Of a stretch of DNA of 64,000 nt, positions 54,688 to 62,571 are shown in pieces. A program made the translations under genes and the position numbers. Numbering within the stretch: the stretch's first letter is position 1; every line of letters starts with the position of its first letter. The DNA comes from Aeromonas sp. FDAARGOS 1405 (lineage in GTDB: Bacteria; Pseudomonadota; Gammaproteobacteria; Enterobacterales; Aeromonadaceae), in the NCBI RefSeq assembly GCF_019048265.1, contig NZ_CP077311.1, forward strand, positions 3,295,001 through 3,359,000. Reading direction: 5' to 3'. A model generated the notes under the pieces. It was not told the origin of the DNA, ran no database searches, and saw only the letters and a list, made by a program, of their open reading frames with translations.

Positions 54688-55455
54688 ATGGAGATCCGTC
54701 CCTGGCAGTGGGCACCCAACTGGCTGCTACTTGGTTTGGCCAATCAGTGGGGCATGGTGTGGCTCAATATGGGCCACTTCAACCTGCTGGTGGTGTTGCT
54801 GATTGCTATCTGGTGGCAAATTGCATCGCGGGTTGCACCGAGCTGGCGCCCGCATCCACTGGCGCTCGCCCTCTTTATCCTGCTGATCCTGATCCCCAGC
54901 GCCAGTTGCAAGGCGCTGGCTTGTCTGTTGCTGGTGGCCTCGCTATGGCGCCGTCATCAGAGTGGCGATGAGCGGGCGGTGTTGCAGATTGTGCTCGCCT
55001 TTACCGTGGCGGTGTTGTGGGGGCAGCAGGTGTTTGCCCTGCTCTCCGGCCCTGTGCTGGCGCTCGACGCCTGGGGTGTGGGCCAGTGGTTGCAGCTGCT
55101 GGGCTGGGAGACTCGCCTTGATGGCAATCGCATCGAGCGGTTGGGGGGCCATGCGCTGATCGTACTCAAGGGGTGCTCCTCGTTTTCTCAACTCTATCTG
55201 GTGGTGCTCTCCTGGCTGGTCTCCTGCTGCTGGCTGGCGCCGGAGCGCCCCCTCTACCGGCAGTGGCCCATGTTGCTGCTGGTCTGCCTGCTCTATATCG
55301 GGGCCAATCAGCTGCGGTTGGTGCTGATGAGCCTGGATCTGCGCTGGTATGGCTGGCTGCATACCGGCTCGCTGGCCCAGCTCTACCAGTGGGCCATCAT
55401 GTTGTTGGTGATGACCATCCTGTTTCTAAGGGGGCGCCGTGATGCGTCTGTCTAA
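54688..55455 (+). CDS. Exosortase/archaeosortase-family transmembrane protease
   Basis: 255 residues with seven or eight membrane helices. The three residues expected of the active site are in order: Cys163 in VLKGCSSF, Arg210 in GANQLRLVL and His225 in GWLHTGS. The lead-in LDGNRIERLGGHALIVLK matches the exosortase pattern before the cysteine. The family cuts C-terminal sorting tails and is tied to polysaccharide loci. CSS replaces the usual CSG. No EpsI domain is fused. AGGAG precedes ATG 54688. The substrate is probably the divergent DUF1194 protein. Confidence 0.8.
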   Translation: MEIRPWQWAPNWLLLGLANQWGMVWLNMGHFNLLVVLLIAIWWQIASRVAPSWRPHPLALALFILLILIPSASCKALACLLLVASLWRRHQSGDERAVLQIVLAFTVAVLWGQQVFALLSGPVLALDAWGVGQWLQLLGWETRLDGNRIERLGGHALIVLKGCSSFSQLYLVVLSWLVSCCWLAPERPLYRQWPMLLLVCLLYIGANQLRLVLMSLDLRWYGWLHTGSLAQLYQWAIMLLVMTILFLRGRRDASV

Positions 55456-55639
55456 GGGATATCTGCGGTTGGTGGCGTTATCAGAGCCGGGTGGTCAATA
55501 TGATGCTGCTGGTGATGAGCATTCTCTTTATCCGGGGGCGCCGTGATGCATCTATCTAGGGGATATCTGCTGCTGTTGCTGGTGGCGCTGCTCAGTGCTG
55601 CCGCCATGGGCTGGCGTTATCAGAACCGGGCGATCAATG
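55399..55639. repeat. Imperfect tandem duplication spanning exosortase end and next gene start
   Basis: Copy 1 (55399-55500) and copy 2 (55503-55639) share the sequence coding LLVMxILFxRGRRDAS-stop and the next gene's MxLSxGYL start; copy 1 lacks about 30 bases of copy 2. Copy 2 retains a dead exosortase C-terminus and copy 1 a dead start of the downstream gene. Confidence 0.8.
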
Positions 55640-55992
55640 AGGGGGCCAAACCCATGCTGATGGAGCTGGTCCAGTTGGGCTGGCGCTTGCGGGTGGCCAC
55701 GCCGGTATTGGGCGGCACCTATGTCAGCTATCAGCTGGCCCATCCCCGCTGTGACGGCCTGCTGCAGGCCATGCTGGTGGCGCCGGATAGCGAGGCGATG
55801 TCAGTGACGCTGGCGGGTGAAGGGATGAGTCAGGGGGTGATGTTTTTAGGTGAGCTGCACCCGAGCCCGCCGCTGCTCTCGTACCGTCTTACCCAGGGTT
55901 GGCGCAAGTTGTGGGGGCTGGCCCCTTATCCCCTCTATCGGGTGGCTTTGCCAACCTTTTGCCTCGGCCTTATTGCGCCGCCGCTGGGGTGA
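55546..55992 (+). CDS. Exosortase-linked protein of unknown function
   Basis: 148 residues with one N-terminal membrane anchor (about 5-22, LLLLLVALLSAAAMGW) and a small periplasmic domain (YVSYQLAHPRCDGLLQAMLVA...) with two cysteines. No family recognised; by position it takes the place of EpsI-type partners of exosortases. GTG 55543 directly before is an alternative start. Its 3' end overlaps the convergent lipoprotein gene by 23 bases. Confidence 0.65.
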   Translation: MHLSRGYLLLLLVALLSAAAMGWRYQNRAINEGAKPMLMELVQLGWRLRVATPVLGGTYVSYQLAHPRCDGLLQAMLVAPDSEAMSVTLAGEGMSQGVMFLGELHPSPPLLSYRLTQGWRKLWGLAPYPLYRVALPTFCLGLIAPPLG

Positions 55993-56446
55993 CCGCCCCC
56001 GATTCACCGTTTGGCAGAATGCGGATCAGCAAGGTATTGGGGGCTAGCATGGGGTCATAGCGGGGCTCCAGCTCAATGGCGCGAGCTCCCAGCAAGCGTG
56101 TCAGGGCAGTTAGTCGCACGCTTGCCATCCGCGCACTCTCCAGCATGTCGGTTTGCAGCCCGGGGCCGCTTACCAGCGCAATTCGGGCCGGATCCTTGCG
56201 TCCCAAAAACTGATGCAGCTGCTGCTCCTGATCCGCTGGCAGTTGTGTCTCCGCTTGCTGGTACTGCAGTTGCAGCTGGGGCTGTTCGGCCAGTTGCTGT
56301 TCCCGCAACTGGTTGAGGATCGGCAGGGTCTCATTGACCGGCTCCTGACGGGCGCAACCGGTGAGGATCAGCAATGGCAGCATTAGGGGCAACAGGCAGC
56401 GCAGGGCGCTGTCTTTGGCTGTGGAGCGGGGAGTCTGGTTGGCCAT
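55970..56446 (-). CDS. Predicted lipoprotein of unknown function
   Basis: 158 residues with a signal peptide and lipobox ILTGC (Cys31), a glutamine-rich stretch (about 45-78, likely coiled coil) and a C-terminal alpha/beta part (IALVSGPGLQTDMLESARM ... IELEPRYDP) reminiscent of OmpA-like or CpaD-like modules. Follows the DUF4091-like gene by 11 bases, last in this operon. Confidence 0.7.
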   Translation of the reverse strand: MANQTPRSTAKDSALRCLLPLMLPLLILTGCARQEPVNETLPILNQLREQQLAEQPQLQLQYQQAETQLPADQEQQLHQFLGRKDPARIALVSGPGLQTDMLESARMASVRLTALTRLLGARAIELEPRYDPMLAPNTLLIRILPNGESGAVTPAAAQ

Positions 56447-56457
56447 ACGCAGTCACT

Positions 56458-59004
56458 TCAGGAGGATGAGTTGGCACCAGTTTGCAATGTTTTCAATCCC
56501 TTGGCCAGTTGTTCAATCTCGCGGCGCCACTGGATCCAGGCGGCAGAGGGCAGTTGCTCTGCCACCTGCCAGCGGGTCGGCAGCTGATCCCGCAGGCGCT
56601 CCAGCAGCAGGGCGGCATCCACCTGATAGCGGGCCTCCTGCTCCAGCCAGGCGAGCCAGCGCAGATCCTCGATGGCTTGCTGCAACAGAAACAGATCGTG
56701 AGAGAGGCGGTGCGCCTCGCAGGCTTGCGGGCCGAGCAGCATAAAGTCGCTCTCCCGCCCGTCGGTGGGGTCATAAGGTAGGGCGGTGGGCATGCGGCCA
56801 TGCCACTGCAAATAGCCCTCGGCGCCGCTTTGCCACAGATAGAACCCGGCGGCTCTCGGGGTGCCCAGATTGTAAAACCAGGGGGTGACCTTGTGCTGGC
56901 GCACCCGTGCCACATCGGCCTTGTCGGCGCCAAAGCCTGCGTTTATCAGGGCAATCTCCACCTCTGCCAGCAGACCAACCTGACCCGGATGATTGAAATG
57001 GCCTGCGCGGAGCACCGCCGGATCCCGCCGTTTCATCTCCCGCGCCAGGGTGGTGATAGCGGGCAGGGTAGCAAGATCCGGCTCATCAAAGAGGCTCCAT
57101 GCCAGCGGGGGCAAGCCGCTGTCGGTCAACCTCTGTTGCCGCGCCTGCCACTGTTCGAGCTGGCTGGCAGGGTCGCTCCCCCAGCGTTTGAGCGGGGTAT
57201 AGGCCAGCAGGGGGGGCACAAAGCCGAGCCCGGCCGCCTCTCCCATGATCTCCCGCATCCCCGCTTCATCCTGTGGCAAGGCGGGCGAGAGGCCGCTGAT
57301 CCCGAGTTTGGCGAGCCGCTGCAGATCGCAGCGACTGGCCTCGGCGATCTGCTCTTTTAACGCCTCGGGATTGGGGCTCAGCCAATTCAGATAAGGGGGC
57401 GCTTCGACATAGATGCCGACCGGCTTGCTGGCCGCGGGCAGAGTCAGCGGCAGCACCTCGATAGTCAGTGGCAGCTGCACCAGTTGCTGCTGGCTCAGCA
57501 GCTGAATATTGCCGAGATAGTGACCGGCAGGCGCATCGCGAGGGACGGTGATCTGCAGTACCAGACGCCGAGGTACGCCTGCCAGCAGGGTGAGCCCGGC
57601 GATCCCCTCGACCAGCTCCTGATCCGAGGGGGCCAACAGGGTGCCGCTCGCCTGCGGGCGAACCAGATGCCACTTGCCGTAATAGGGGGTCAGCGCCAGC
57701 GGCGATCCTGCCTGCTCGGGGGGCTGGATCACCAGCAAGGGGGCCGGATCGTCGGTGGCGGCGTGGATGGCAAACTCCAGCAACAGCTGGCTGCCACGGG
57801 CGGCCAGCACGGGTTGTGAAGCCTGCTGCAACGCATCGGCCGCAGATAGCGGGGCGATCTGCAGGGTTGGGGCGGCATCCGTAATCGGCGTGAGGCTCAG
57901 CTGCTGCACAGCTGGGGCTGGGGCTGGGGTTGGGGAATAGGGGGCCAGAGTCCACTTTTCCAAAAACAGCTGGCGCTGCTTGGTCAGCACGCTTGCGGTA
58001 GCGTCGGCCAATACGGCGAGATCTTTTCCACTATTCGGGAGAGCCTCTTTGCTGGTGGGGGCCGGATAGGGGGCAAGCAGCAGCCCCGCCAGGTATTTGG
58101 CATCCGGCGAGTGGCCCACCAATGTGATAGTGATCGGGCCGCCGGGGTGGTTCAGGGTGACATGGACCGGGCCGCCTTGACGAGCCCCGAACAGCTGCCA
58201 GGGATCCGGGTTTGGCAGTGCCTCGCGGGATTGTCCCGCCAGATAGCGCTGCGTTAGCCACTCCTGCGGTTGCCACTGTTCGGCCCAGATGGGCTCGCCA
58301 TTGACCAGCACGCTGCGCTCGAAGGTGTGGGGCAGATACTCCCACTCGCCGGGATCATCGAGCCAGAGGGTGAGCTGGTAGCGCCCCTTGGCTACGTCAA
58401 ACTGCACCCCGTCGAGATTGCGCAGTCCATCGCGCACCAGGGCATCGCCGGAGGGGCGCAAGATGGGGGTGGGATGGCCAATCAGCCGGGGATCCCCCGG
58501 ACTCAGGGGCTCAAAGCCGGTAAAGCGGGGGGCGGCGGCCGCCCCCAGATCCAGCGCAATGGTGCCCTCAGGCAGAGTCAGACCGGGCTGCCAGTACCAG
58601 CGGTGAATGGTCATTGAGGGTGCGTTATCGGCCATAAAGAGATAGAGCTTGGTGAGTTTGTCCAGCGCCAACGCTCTGGGTTGGCTGGTGCGCCACTCGC
58701 TCAAGGCAAAGCGCTGGGTGAAGGGGCCGGGTGCGACAATTCGCTCCAGATTGACCCGGCTGCGGTAGTTGACCGAGGCCTCATCGTCGATACGCAGGAT
58801 CAGGGTTTGCGGGCGGGCGCTGGGGTTATGGCCCTCGATCACCAGTTCATCATCGCTTCCTATTGGCCAGTTGTGGGTGCTCAGAGCGAGCCGCTGGGGT
58901 GTCTGGTTACTTGTCAGGGGCAGCGGGGTCTGCCCCTCCAGCCGGGTGGCGGCCATTGATGCATGGCAGCAGAGCAGGATAACCAGCCAGAGCCCTCTGC
59001 TCAT
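56458..59004 (-). CDS. Secreted large protein with DUF4091/glycosidase-like C-terminal region
   Basis: 848 residues. Signal peptide (about 1-18), N-terminal beta-rich halves (about 30-540), then an alpha/beta region (about 545-780) with LAWSLFDEPDLATLPAI, FYNLGTPRAAGFYLWQSGAEGYLQWH, as in DUF4091 TIM-barrel proteins related to glycoside hydrolases; the D-E in DEPD would be catalytic or substrate-binding. It probably trims or binds the polysaccharide in the periplasm or outside. Start overlaps the preceding glycosyltransferase stop. Confidence 0.7.
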   Translation of the reverse strand: MSRGLWLVILLCCHASMAATRLEGQTPLPLTSNQTPQRLALSTHNWPIGSDDELVIEGHNPSARPQTLILRIDDEASVNYRSRVNLERIVAPGPFTQRFALSEWRTSQPRALALDKLTKLYLFMADNAPSMTIHRWYWQPGLTLPEGTIALDLGAAAAPRFTGFEPLSPGDPRLIGHPTPILRPSGDALVRDGLRNLDGVQFDVAKGRYQLTLWLDDPGEWEYLPHTFERSVLVNGEPIWAEQWQPQEWLTQRYLAGQSREALPNPDPWQLFGARQGGPVHVTLNHPGGPITITLVGHSPDAKYLAGLLLAPYPAPTSKEALPNSGKDLAVLADATASVLTKQRQLFLEKWTLAPYSPTPAPAPAVQQLSLTPITDAAPTLQIAPLSAADALQQASQPVLAARGSQLLLEFAIHAATDDPAPLLVIQPPEQAGSPLALTPYYGKWHLVRPQASGTLLAPSDQELVEGIAGLTLLAGVPRRLVLQITVPRDAPAGHYLGNIQLLSQQQLVQLPLTIEVLPLTLPAASKPVGIYVEAPPYLNWLSPNPEALKEQIAEASRCDLQRLAKLGISGLSPALPQDEAGMREIMGEAAGLGFVPPLLAYTPLKRWGSDPASQLEQWQARQQRLTDSGLPPLAWSLFDEPDLATLPAITTLAREMKRRDPAVLRAGHFNHPGQVGLLAEVEIALINAGFGADKADVARVRQHKVTPWFYNLGTPRAAGFYLWQSGAEGYLQWHGRMPTALPYDPTDGRESDFMLLGPQACEAHRLSHDLFLLQQAIEDLRWLAWLEQEARYQVDAALLLERLRDQLPTRWQVAEQLPSAAWIQWRREIEQLAKGLKTLQTGANSSS

Positions 59005-60200
59005 CCGGGCAGCCCCTTCAACCAGTTGTTTAGCTCGGCAGCCTTGTGATCCCAGCTTTGCAGGGCCACCTGCTGTTGGCGCGTGTGGCGCCCTTCGCTG
59101 TGGGTGAGCCCCTCCCAGCCACTCTCCTGAAACCAGCCAGGATTGGGTTGATCAAAGGCGGCCCGATTGATGGCCTGGGCCAGGCTCTCCCCATCGTGGG
59201 GGAGCTGGATCTGATCCCGATAGCCATCGAGAGCCGGAAAATCGGTGCTGACGATGGGGCGCCCTGCGGCCAGATATTCGCGCAATTTCAATGGATTGCA
59301 GGCACGGATCTGGGCGTTGTCGACAAAGGGCAGCAGACTCACCTGCCAGTGCTGGGCATAGGCCGCCAGCGTGTGGTGGGGACGGGGCCCCAGCAGATGG
59401 ATATTGGGGAGCCCCTTGAGGGGGGAGATATCGGTCTGGACCGGGCCAATCAGCACCAGATCCCAGTGGGGCAGGGCGGCCGCCGTCTCTGCCAGCAGGG
59501 GGATATCAATCCAGTCGCTCAGGCTGCCGTAAAATCCGGCAATGGGACGGCCGGAAGGGAGATCCGCCGGGCGTTCTCTGGGGGGCATAAACAGCTCGAG
59601 ATCCACCCCGTGGCTGAGGAGCCGGGTTTTATGGGGGGGAAAGCGGCTGGCCAGCGCGGGGCTGGCGGCCAGAATGAGATCCGCTTTTTCCACCAGTCGG
59701 GCTTCGCAGTGGGCAATGGCCTGATGATCCACCCCCGCCAGCGCCGAGAAGTCATCGCCGCAGTAGTAGATCACCGCCCGCTCTTCGAGCTTGCCAATCA
59801 GATCGACGGCGCTGGGCAGGGAGATCCAGAGCAGGGGGCGATCCAGCTCGGGCAGCTGACGCCGGATCTGCGCCGCCAGCCAGTGGCCATTGATCTTGCC
59901 CGCCAGACGACTGCCCGGCAGCGGCAAGGCGAGCGGCGGCAGAACCCGGGGGCTGCTGACCTCTGATGGCGCAACCGACTTGCCGCCAGCATGGCGCGCG
60001 CCGCGCAGCACCGCCCCCAGTTTGCGGACGATACGGGTGAGATCATGAAGGGTAAAGCGGGGACAGCGCATGCCGATGGAGTTGACCCAGAGCACTTGAT
60101 AATCAGGCAACAGACGCTTGATCAGGTGTTGGGTGCTGGAGGGGTGCTGGCCCCAATCCTCGCCCAGCACCACCAGTTGCGGCAGTGAGTGTGGTTTCAT
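59001..60200 (-). CDS. GT-B glycosyltransferase
   Basis: 399 residues. GEDWGQHPSSTQHLIKRLL at the start, VIYYCGDDFSALAGVDHQAI, ADLILAASPALASRFPP, GFYGSLSDWIDIPLL and NPLKLREYLAAGRPIVSTD (donor-site EX7-type region) identify a family 1/4-like enzyme of polysaccharide synthesis. Overlaps the acyltransferase gene upstream and the DUF4091-like gene downstream. Confidence 0.85.
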   Translation of the reverse strand: MKPHSLPQLVVLGEDWGQHPSSTQHLIKRLLPDYQVLWVNSIGMRCPRFTLHDLTRIVRKLGAVLRGARHAGGKSVAPSEVSSPRVLPPLALPLPGSRLAGKINGHWLAAQIRRQLPELDRPLLWISLPSAVDLIGKLEERAVIYYCGDDFSALAGVDHQAIAHCEARLVEKADLILAASPALASRFPPHKTRLLSHGVDLELFMPPRERPADLPSGRPIAGFYGSLSDWIDIPLLAETAAALPHWDLVLIGPVQTDISPLKGLPNIHLLGPRPHHTLAAYAQHWQVSLLPFVDNAQIRACNPLKLREYLAAGRPIVSTDFPALDGYRDQIQLPHDGESLAQAINRAAFDQPNPGWFQESGWEGLTHSEGRHTRQQQVALQSWDHKAAELNNWLKGLPG

Positions 60201-60952
60201 GCAAAGGTCTCCGAAGCGTGTGCGGGGTCGCTGTGATCTTGTGGCTGCAAGGGGCGCAGTACGGTGGCCGGTACACCCGCTGCCAGCACACCTGCGGGCA
60301 GATCCCGGGTGACGACGCTGCCTGCGGCGACAATGGTACCGGCGCCTATGGTGACACCGGCCATCACCATCACCCCGGTGCCAAGCCAGACATCCTGCTC
60401 CAGCACAATGGCGCCCACCTGTTCATCGCGATCCGGCAGGCCCCGGGCGCGATCGCGGGCGTTGACCGGGTGCCCCGGGTAGCCCGCCAGAAAGGCACGC
60501 CCTGCAATCCGTACGTTATCCCCCAGCACGATCTTGCTGCCCACCGCCAGGGTGGTTTGCCAGCCAATCCCGACATTGCGGCCAATGACCAGCCTTGGTG
60601 TCTGGCTCGATGCCCGGCCGCTGATGGTCATGGCGGCGCTGAGGCGGCAGTCGGCACCGATTTCGATGGTGACCGGGCCACTGATATAGGGGATGCCGCC
60701 ATAGAGATAGAGGCGCGGGGCGGGGGCCGTGAGGCGAGATTGAAACAAGGGGGTCCACCAAAGGGTGCGGGTCAGGGTTGCCAGCGCGTTGCTACCCAGC
60801 AGATAGAGCCGATAAAGCAGCCGATGCAGGGGAGGGATCACGGGGAATGACCAGTGGCGGGCACTTTTGGCCAGTCGCCATATCCGGCGAGCCAGTGGCG
60901 TCTCCCCCTGTTTGGCCCAGCTTTTCATCCGGTGCAGGTTGATGGTGTTCAT
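60197..60952 (-). CDS. Hexapeptide-repeat acyltransferase (SypM/WcaF-like)
   Basis: 251 residues; the C-terminal two thirds (about 100-235) are left-handed beta-helix repeats (IVLGDNVRIAGRAFLAGYPG; VWLGTGVMVMAGVTIGAGTI; VAAGSVVTRDLPAGVLAAGVPA), and the N-terminus is a basic, amphipathic extension. Likely O-acetylates a polysaccharide sugar. ATG 60952 has GAGAGG 5 bases upstream; the longer frame crosses the intergenic region. First gene of a four-gene minus-strand operon. Confidence 0.87.
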   Translation of the reverse strand: MNTINLHRMKSWAKQGETPLARRIWRLAKSARHWSFPVIPPLHRLLYRLYLLGSNALATLTRTLWWTPLFQSRLTAPAPRLYLYGGIPYISGPVTIEIGADCRLSAAMTISGRASSQTPRLVIGRNVGIGWQTTLAVGSKIVLGDNVRIAGRAFLAGYPGHPVNARDRARGLPDRDEQVGAIVLEQDVWLGTGVMVMAGVTIGAGTIVAAGSVVTRDLPAGVLAAGVPATVLRPLQPQDHSDPAHASETFA

Positions 60953-61251
60953 GGCGACCTCTCCCTCTGGTGCAGTCCGTTGCTCGCTATGCAGAAAGCA
61001 GGGATCGGGCCAACAGGACGACCCCAGCGGGATCGGGCCAAATGGGGCTAAGAGGAGGGGCAGATTGCGCTGGTCGGTGCAATTTGCAGCCCGCGTTGTG
61101 CAAAACGCAAATGCCAGTCTCATTCTGGGCTTGCTTAGGCCGGTTAAACCGCACAGAGAAGCTATCGTCTCTGGGCGGGAGTGAGTGGCGTGGGCTTTGC
61201 ATTAGCGGTAGCTGACCCGGAGCGGGATGCTTCGGGTGGCTGGGAGGCCCT
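60953..61251. other. Divergent regulatory region, acyltransferase versus flippase
   Basis: About 300 bases without a gene, bearing the sigma-54-type element for the flippase operon and several short direct repeats (GATCGGGCCAA at 61002 and 61030). Confidence 0.5.
61186..61201 (+). promoter_or_regulatory. Sigma-54-type promoter for the flippase operon
   Basis: TGGCGTGGGCTTTGCA: one mismatch (A to G in TGGCA) to TGGCAYRNNNNTTGCW, 51 bases before ATG 61252. Confidence 0.5.
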
Positions 61252-62571
61252 ATGAAACTTGGTGTGAACCAGATTGCCATGCTCTATTACGCCGGCGGCT
61301 TGCTCCTGATGAAGGGGATCTCCCTGCTGATGCTGCCGGTGTTGACCCATCAGCTGCTGCCTCGCGAATACGGCCAGCTGGAGGTGCTGCTGACCCTTAT
61401 CAACCTGGGTTCCCTGATCCTTGGCTTCGGGCTGGTGGATGCCCTCTACCGCTTTGCCGGATTGGCGAAAGATGAGCAGGAGCGCCAGCAGGTGGTGGCC
61501 CGCATGTTTGGGCTGGTCTGGCTGATCGCCCTGGCCAGTCTGGTGCTGCTCTGGCTGCTGGCACCAGTGGTGCAAGCCTGGCTGCCGGTTGAAACCCGCC
61601 TTGCGGATGTGCGCTGGGTGCTCTGCGCCCTGCCGTTTGAAGGGGTGATCGGCGTGCCACTGGCATGGCTGCGGATGCGCAATCAGGCGCAGCTCTTTTT
61701 CGTGGTGACCGCAGGCAAGGCGGTGATCCAGTCGGTGCTGACCGGCTGGTGGCTCTGGCTCGGCTGGGGCGTGAGCGGGGTGCTGGCCTCCGGCACCCTG
61801 ACCTGCGTTGCACTGGCGCTGCTGCTGAGCCTCTGGCAGTGGCGAGATAGCGGGATCCGCTTTGACTGGCAGCACTATCGGCCGCTGCTGCGCTATGGAT
61901 TGCCCCTGGTGGTGAGCGGGCTGGCAGGCTTTGCCCTGAGCGGACTGGATCGCTGGTTGCTGGCCGATGTGGTGGGTGAGGCGCTGCTTGCCTACTACGC
62001 GGTGGCGGGCAAGCTGGCGCTGGCAGTGGGGTTGTTGCTGCAACCCTTTGCCCTCTGGTGGTATCCCCGCCGTTTCATGCTGCTGCGCGAGCCGGATGGA
62101 CTGCGGCTCAATGCCCACTACAGCGTGATGGGGTCGGTACTGGGGTTTGTTACCGCGGGGATTGTCGGGCTTACCGCCCCCTTGCTCATTCGCTGGCTGA
62201 CCCCGGAGAGCTATCACGGGGCGATTGCCTATATTCCGCTGCTGGTGCTGGGTATGGCGGTGCGCAATGTTTCGGACTTGCTCAATGTCGGCTGCTTTAG
62301 CGGCGAGAAGAGCAATGCCCAGATGGTGATCAATCTGGGCTGCAGCGGTCTTGGGGTCGCAGGCTTTCTGCTCGCCATCCCCCCCTTCGGGGTTGCCGGG
62401 GTGATCTGGACTCTGCTTTTGGTCTATCTGGTACGGGCGCTGGCCTTTTATCTGGTGAGCCAGCGGTTGCTGCCGTTGCCGTATCGCCTCTCGACCCTCT
62501 GGGCCAGTTCGCTCGGGGCGCTGGCGATGGTCTGGCTCGGCCAATGGTGGGCAGGATCATGGCTCGTCTAA
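61252..62571 (+). CDS. Polysaccharide flippase (Wzx/SypK-like, MOP superfamily)
   Basis: 439 residues, about 12-14 membrane helices; the start MKLGVNQIAMLYYAGGLLLM and PVLTHQLLPREYGQLEVLLT are typical of oligosaccharide flippases. It moves undecaprenyl-linked repeat units across the inner membrane. GGGAGG precedes ATG 61252. Its end overlaps the next gene. Confidence 0.9.
   Translation: MKLGVNQIAMLYYAGGLLLMKGISLLMLPVLTHQLLPREYGQLEVLLTLINLGSLILGFGLVDALYRFAGLAKDEQERQQVVARMFGLVWLIALASLVLLWLLAPVVQAWLPVETRLADVRWVLCALPFEGVIGVPLAWLRMRNQAQLFFVVTAGKAVIQSVLTGWWLWLGWGVSGVLASGTLTCVALALLLSLWQWRDSGIRFDWQHYRPLLRYGLPLVVSGLAGFALSGLDRWLLADVVGEALLAYYAVAGKLALAVGLLLQPFALWWYPRRFMLLREPDGLRLNAHYSVMGSVLGFVTAGIVGLTAPLLIRWLTPESYHGAIAYIPLLVLGMAVRNVSDLLNVGCFSGEKSNAQMVINLGCSGLGVAGFLLAIPPFGVAGVIWTLLLVYLVRALAFYLVSQRLLPLPYRLSTLWASSLGALAMVWLGQWWAGSWLV

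Noticed and set aside
61078..61093. Sigma-54 promoter on the minus strand for the acyltransferase operon (CGGGCTGCAAATTGCA)
   Set aside because: Spacing is right, but three of the -24 positions mismatch; too weak to list.
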